Assembly (NCBI GenBank): GCA_016866915.1
Contig: VGKR01000014.1
Span: forward strand, 1 to 11,195
Length of the DNA: 11,195 nt
DNA from: Candidatus Pacearchaeota archaeon
GTDB taxonomy: Archaea; Nanobdellota; Nanobdellia; Pacearchaeales; GW2011-AR1
Reading direction: 5' to 3'
Below are positions 11,070-11,195 of the stretch, in pieces (the first letter of the stretch is position 1; every line of letters begins with the position of its first letter). The position numbers and the translations under genes are program-made. The notes below the pieces were generated by a model. The model was not told the origin of the DNA, did no database searches, and worked only from the letters and a program-made list of their open reading frames with translations.

Positions 11070-11195
11070 TTACATCCACCCACTCAAACCTTTTTGTTTC
11101 TTTTTCTCTTTTAATTCTCTAAGTTTTTCCAATTGCTTATTAACTCTTTCTTCTGAGAAATCATGTTCTTCAATTAAAATTTTCTTTATTTTTTC
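11070..11195 (-). CDS. fen: Flap endonuclease 1, C-terminal end only
   Basis: The last 41 codons of an ORF run in from the right edge of the window. The segment EEHDFSEERVNKQLEKL matches the late C-terminal helical part of archaeal FEN1, in which the motif (C/E)-x-EHDFSEERV is highly conserved. The protein ends QKGLSGWM, a PCNA-interacting motif of the Q-x2-L-x2-W type, with Met in place of the usual second aromatic. FEN1 removes 5' flaps during Okazaki-fragment processing and base excision repair, tethered to PCNA. The nuclease domains lie beyond the window. The stop faces the membrane protein gene across 3 bases. Confidence 0.87.
   Translation of the reverse strand, partial: EKIKKILIEEHDFSEERVNKQLEKLRELKEKKKQKGLSGWM

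Noticed and set aside
10664..11083. Open frame of 139 codons on the minus strand
   Set aside because: It overlaps the membrane protein gene in full and the frame of the FEN1 C-terminus in part. The cysteine-rich and proline-rich composition is typical of an antisense shadow.
1..11195. CRISPR array, transposon, defence island or prophage
   Set aside because: No regularly spaced repeats, terminal inverted repeats, transposase, integrase, nuclease-toxin or phage structural genes were seen. The content is mostly core informational genes.

Overview
This window comes from an archaeon, most likely a small-genome DPANN lineage (Pacearchaeota/Woesearchaeota-like; this placement is inference). The DNA is strongly AT-rich and gene-dense. 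The proteins are archaeal in type: two-subunit PheRS, clamp loader RfcS/RfcL, FEN1, ribosomal protein eL41, a Trm5/Taw2-family methyltransferase and a HerA/DUF87 ATPase. Two tRNA genes carry bulge-helix-bulge introns after position 37, none of the three tRNAs encodes CCA, and TATA boxes stand at a nearly fixed distance from the start codons of most first genes.

Layout. 1-2489 (+): 3' end of pheS, a HIT-domain gene and pheT, packed as one operon. 2497-4570 (-): a 162-aa protein of unknown function, tRNA-Thr(GGU), three small membrane proteins and a YdjM/DUF457-type membrane protein. 4677-5462 (+): intron-containing tRNA-Gln(CUG), an EF-Tu domain II-like mini-protein and intron-containing tRNA-Glu(CUC). 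Each of these two tRNAs is preceded by a short element that repeats its first 16 bases. 5547-9333 (+): rpl41e (38 aa, easily missed), rfcS-rfcL, and a HerA-like ATPase behind a 12-codon upstream ORF and a hairpin. 9337-10149 (-): the tRNA methyltransferase. 10200-11066 (+): a polytopic membrane protein. 11070-11195 (-): the C-terminus of FEN1 with its PCNA-binding tail.

Functionally the window mixes translation (PheRS, three tRNAs, eL41, the EF-like domain, a tRNA modification enzyme) with DNA replication and repair (clamp loader, FEN1, HerA-like ATPase). Genes meeting tail-to-tail are separated by only 3-7 bases, and the one divergent pair shares a single palindromic TATA element centred exactly between both start codons.

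The observations most worth following up are the tRNA-derived elements around the two intron-containing tRNAs, the symmetric bidirectional promoter, the probable leaderless upstream ORF before the HerA-like gene, and a pair of adjacent small membrane proteins sharing a C-terminal aromatic motif. No CRISPR array, transposon or prophage was seen, and no stretch longer than 300 bases lacks a gene.
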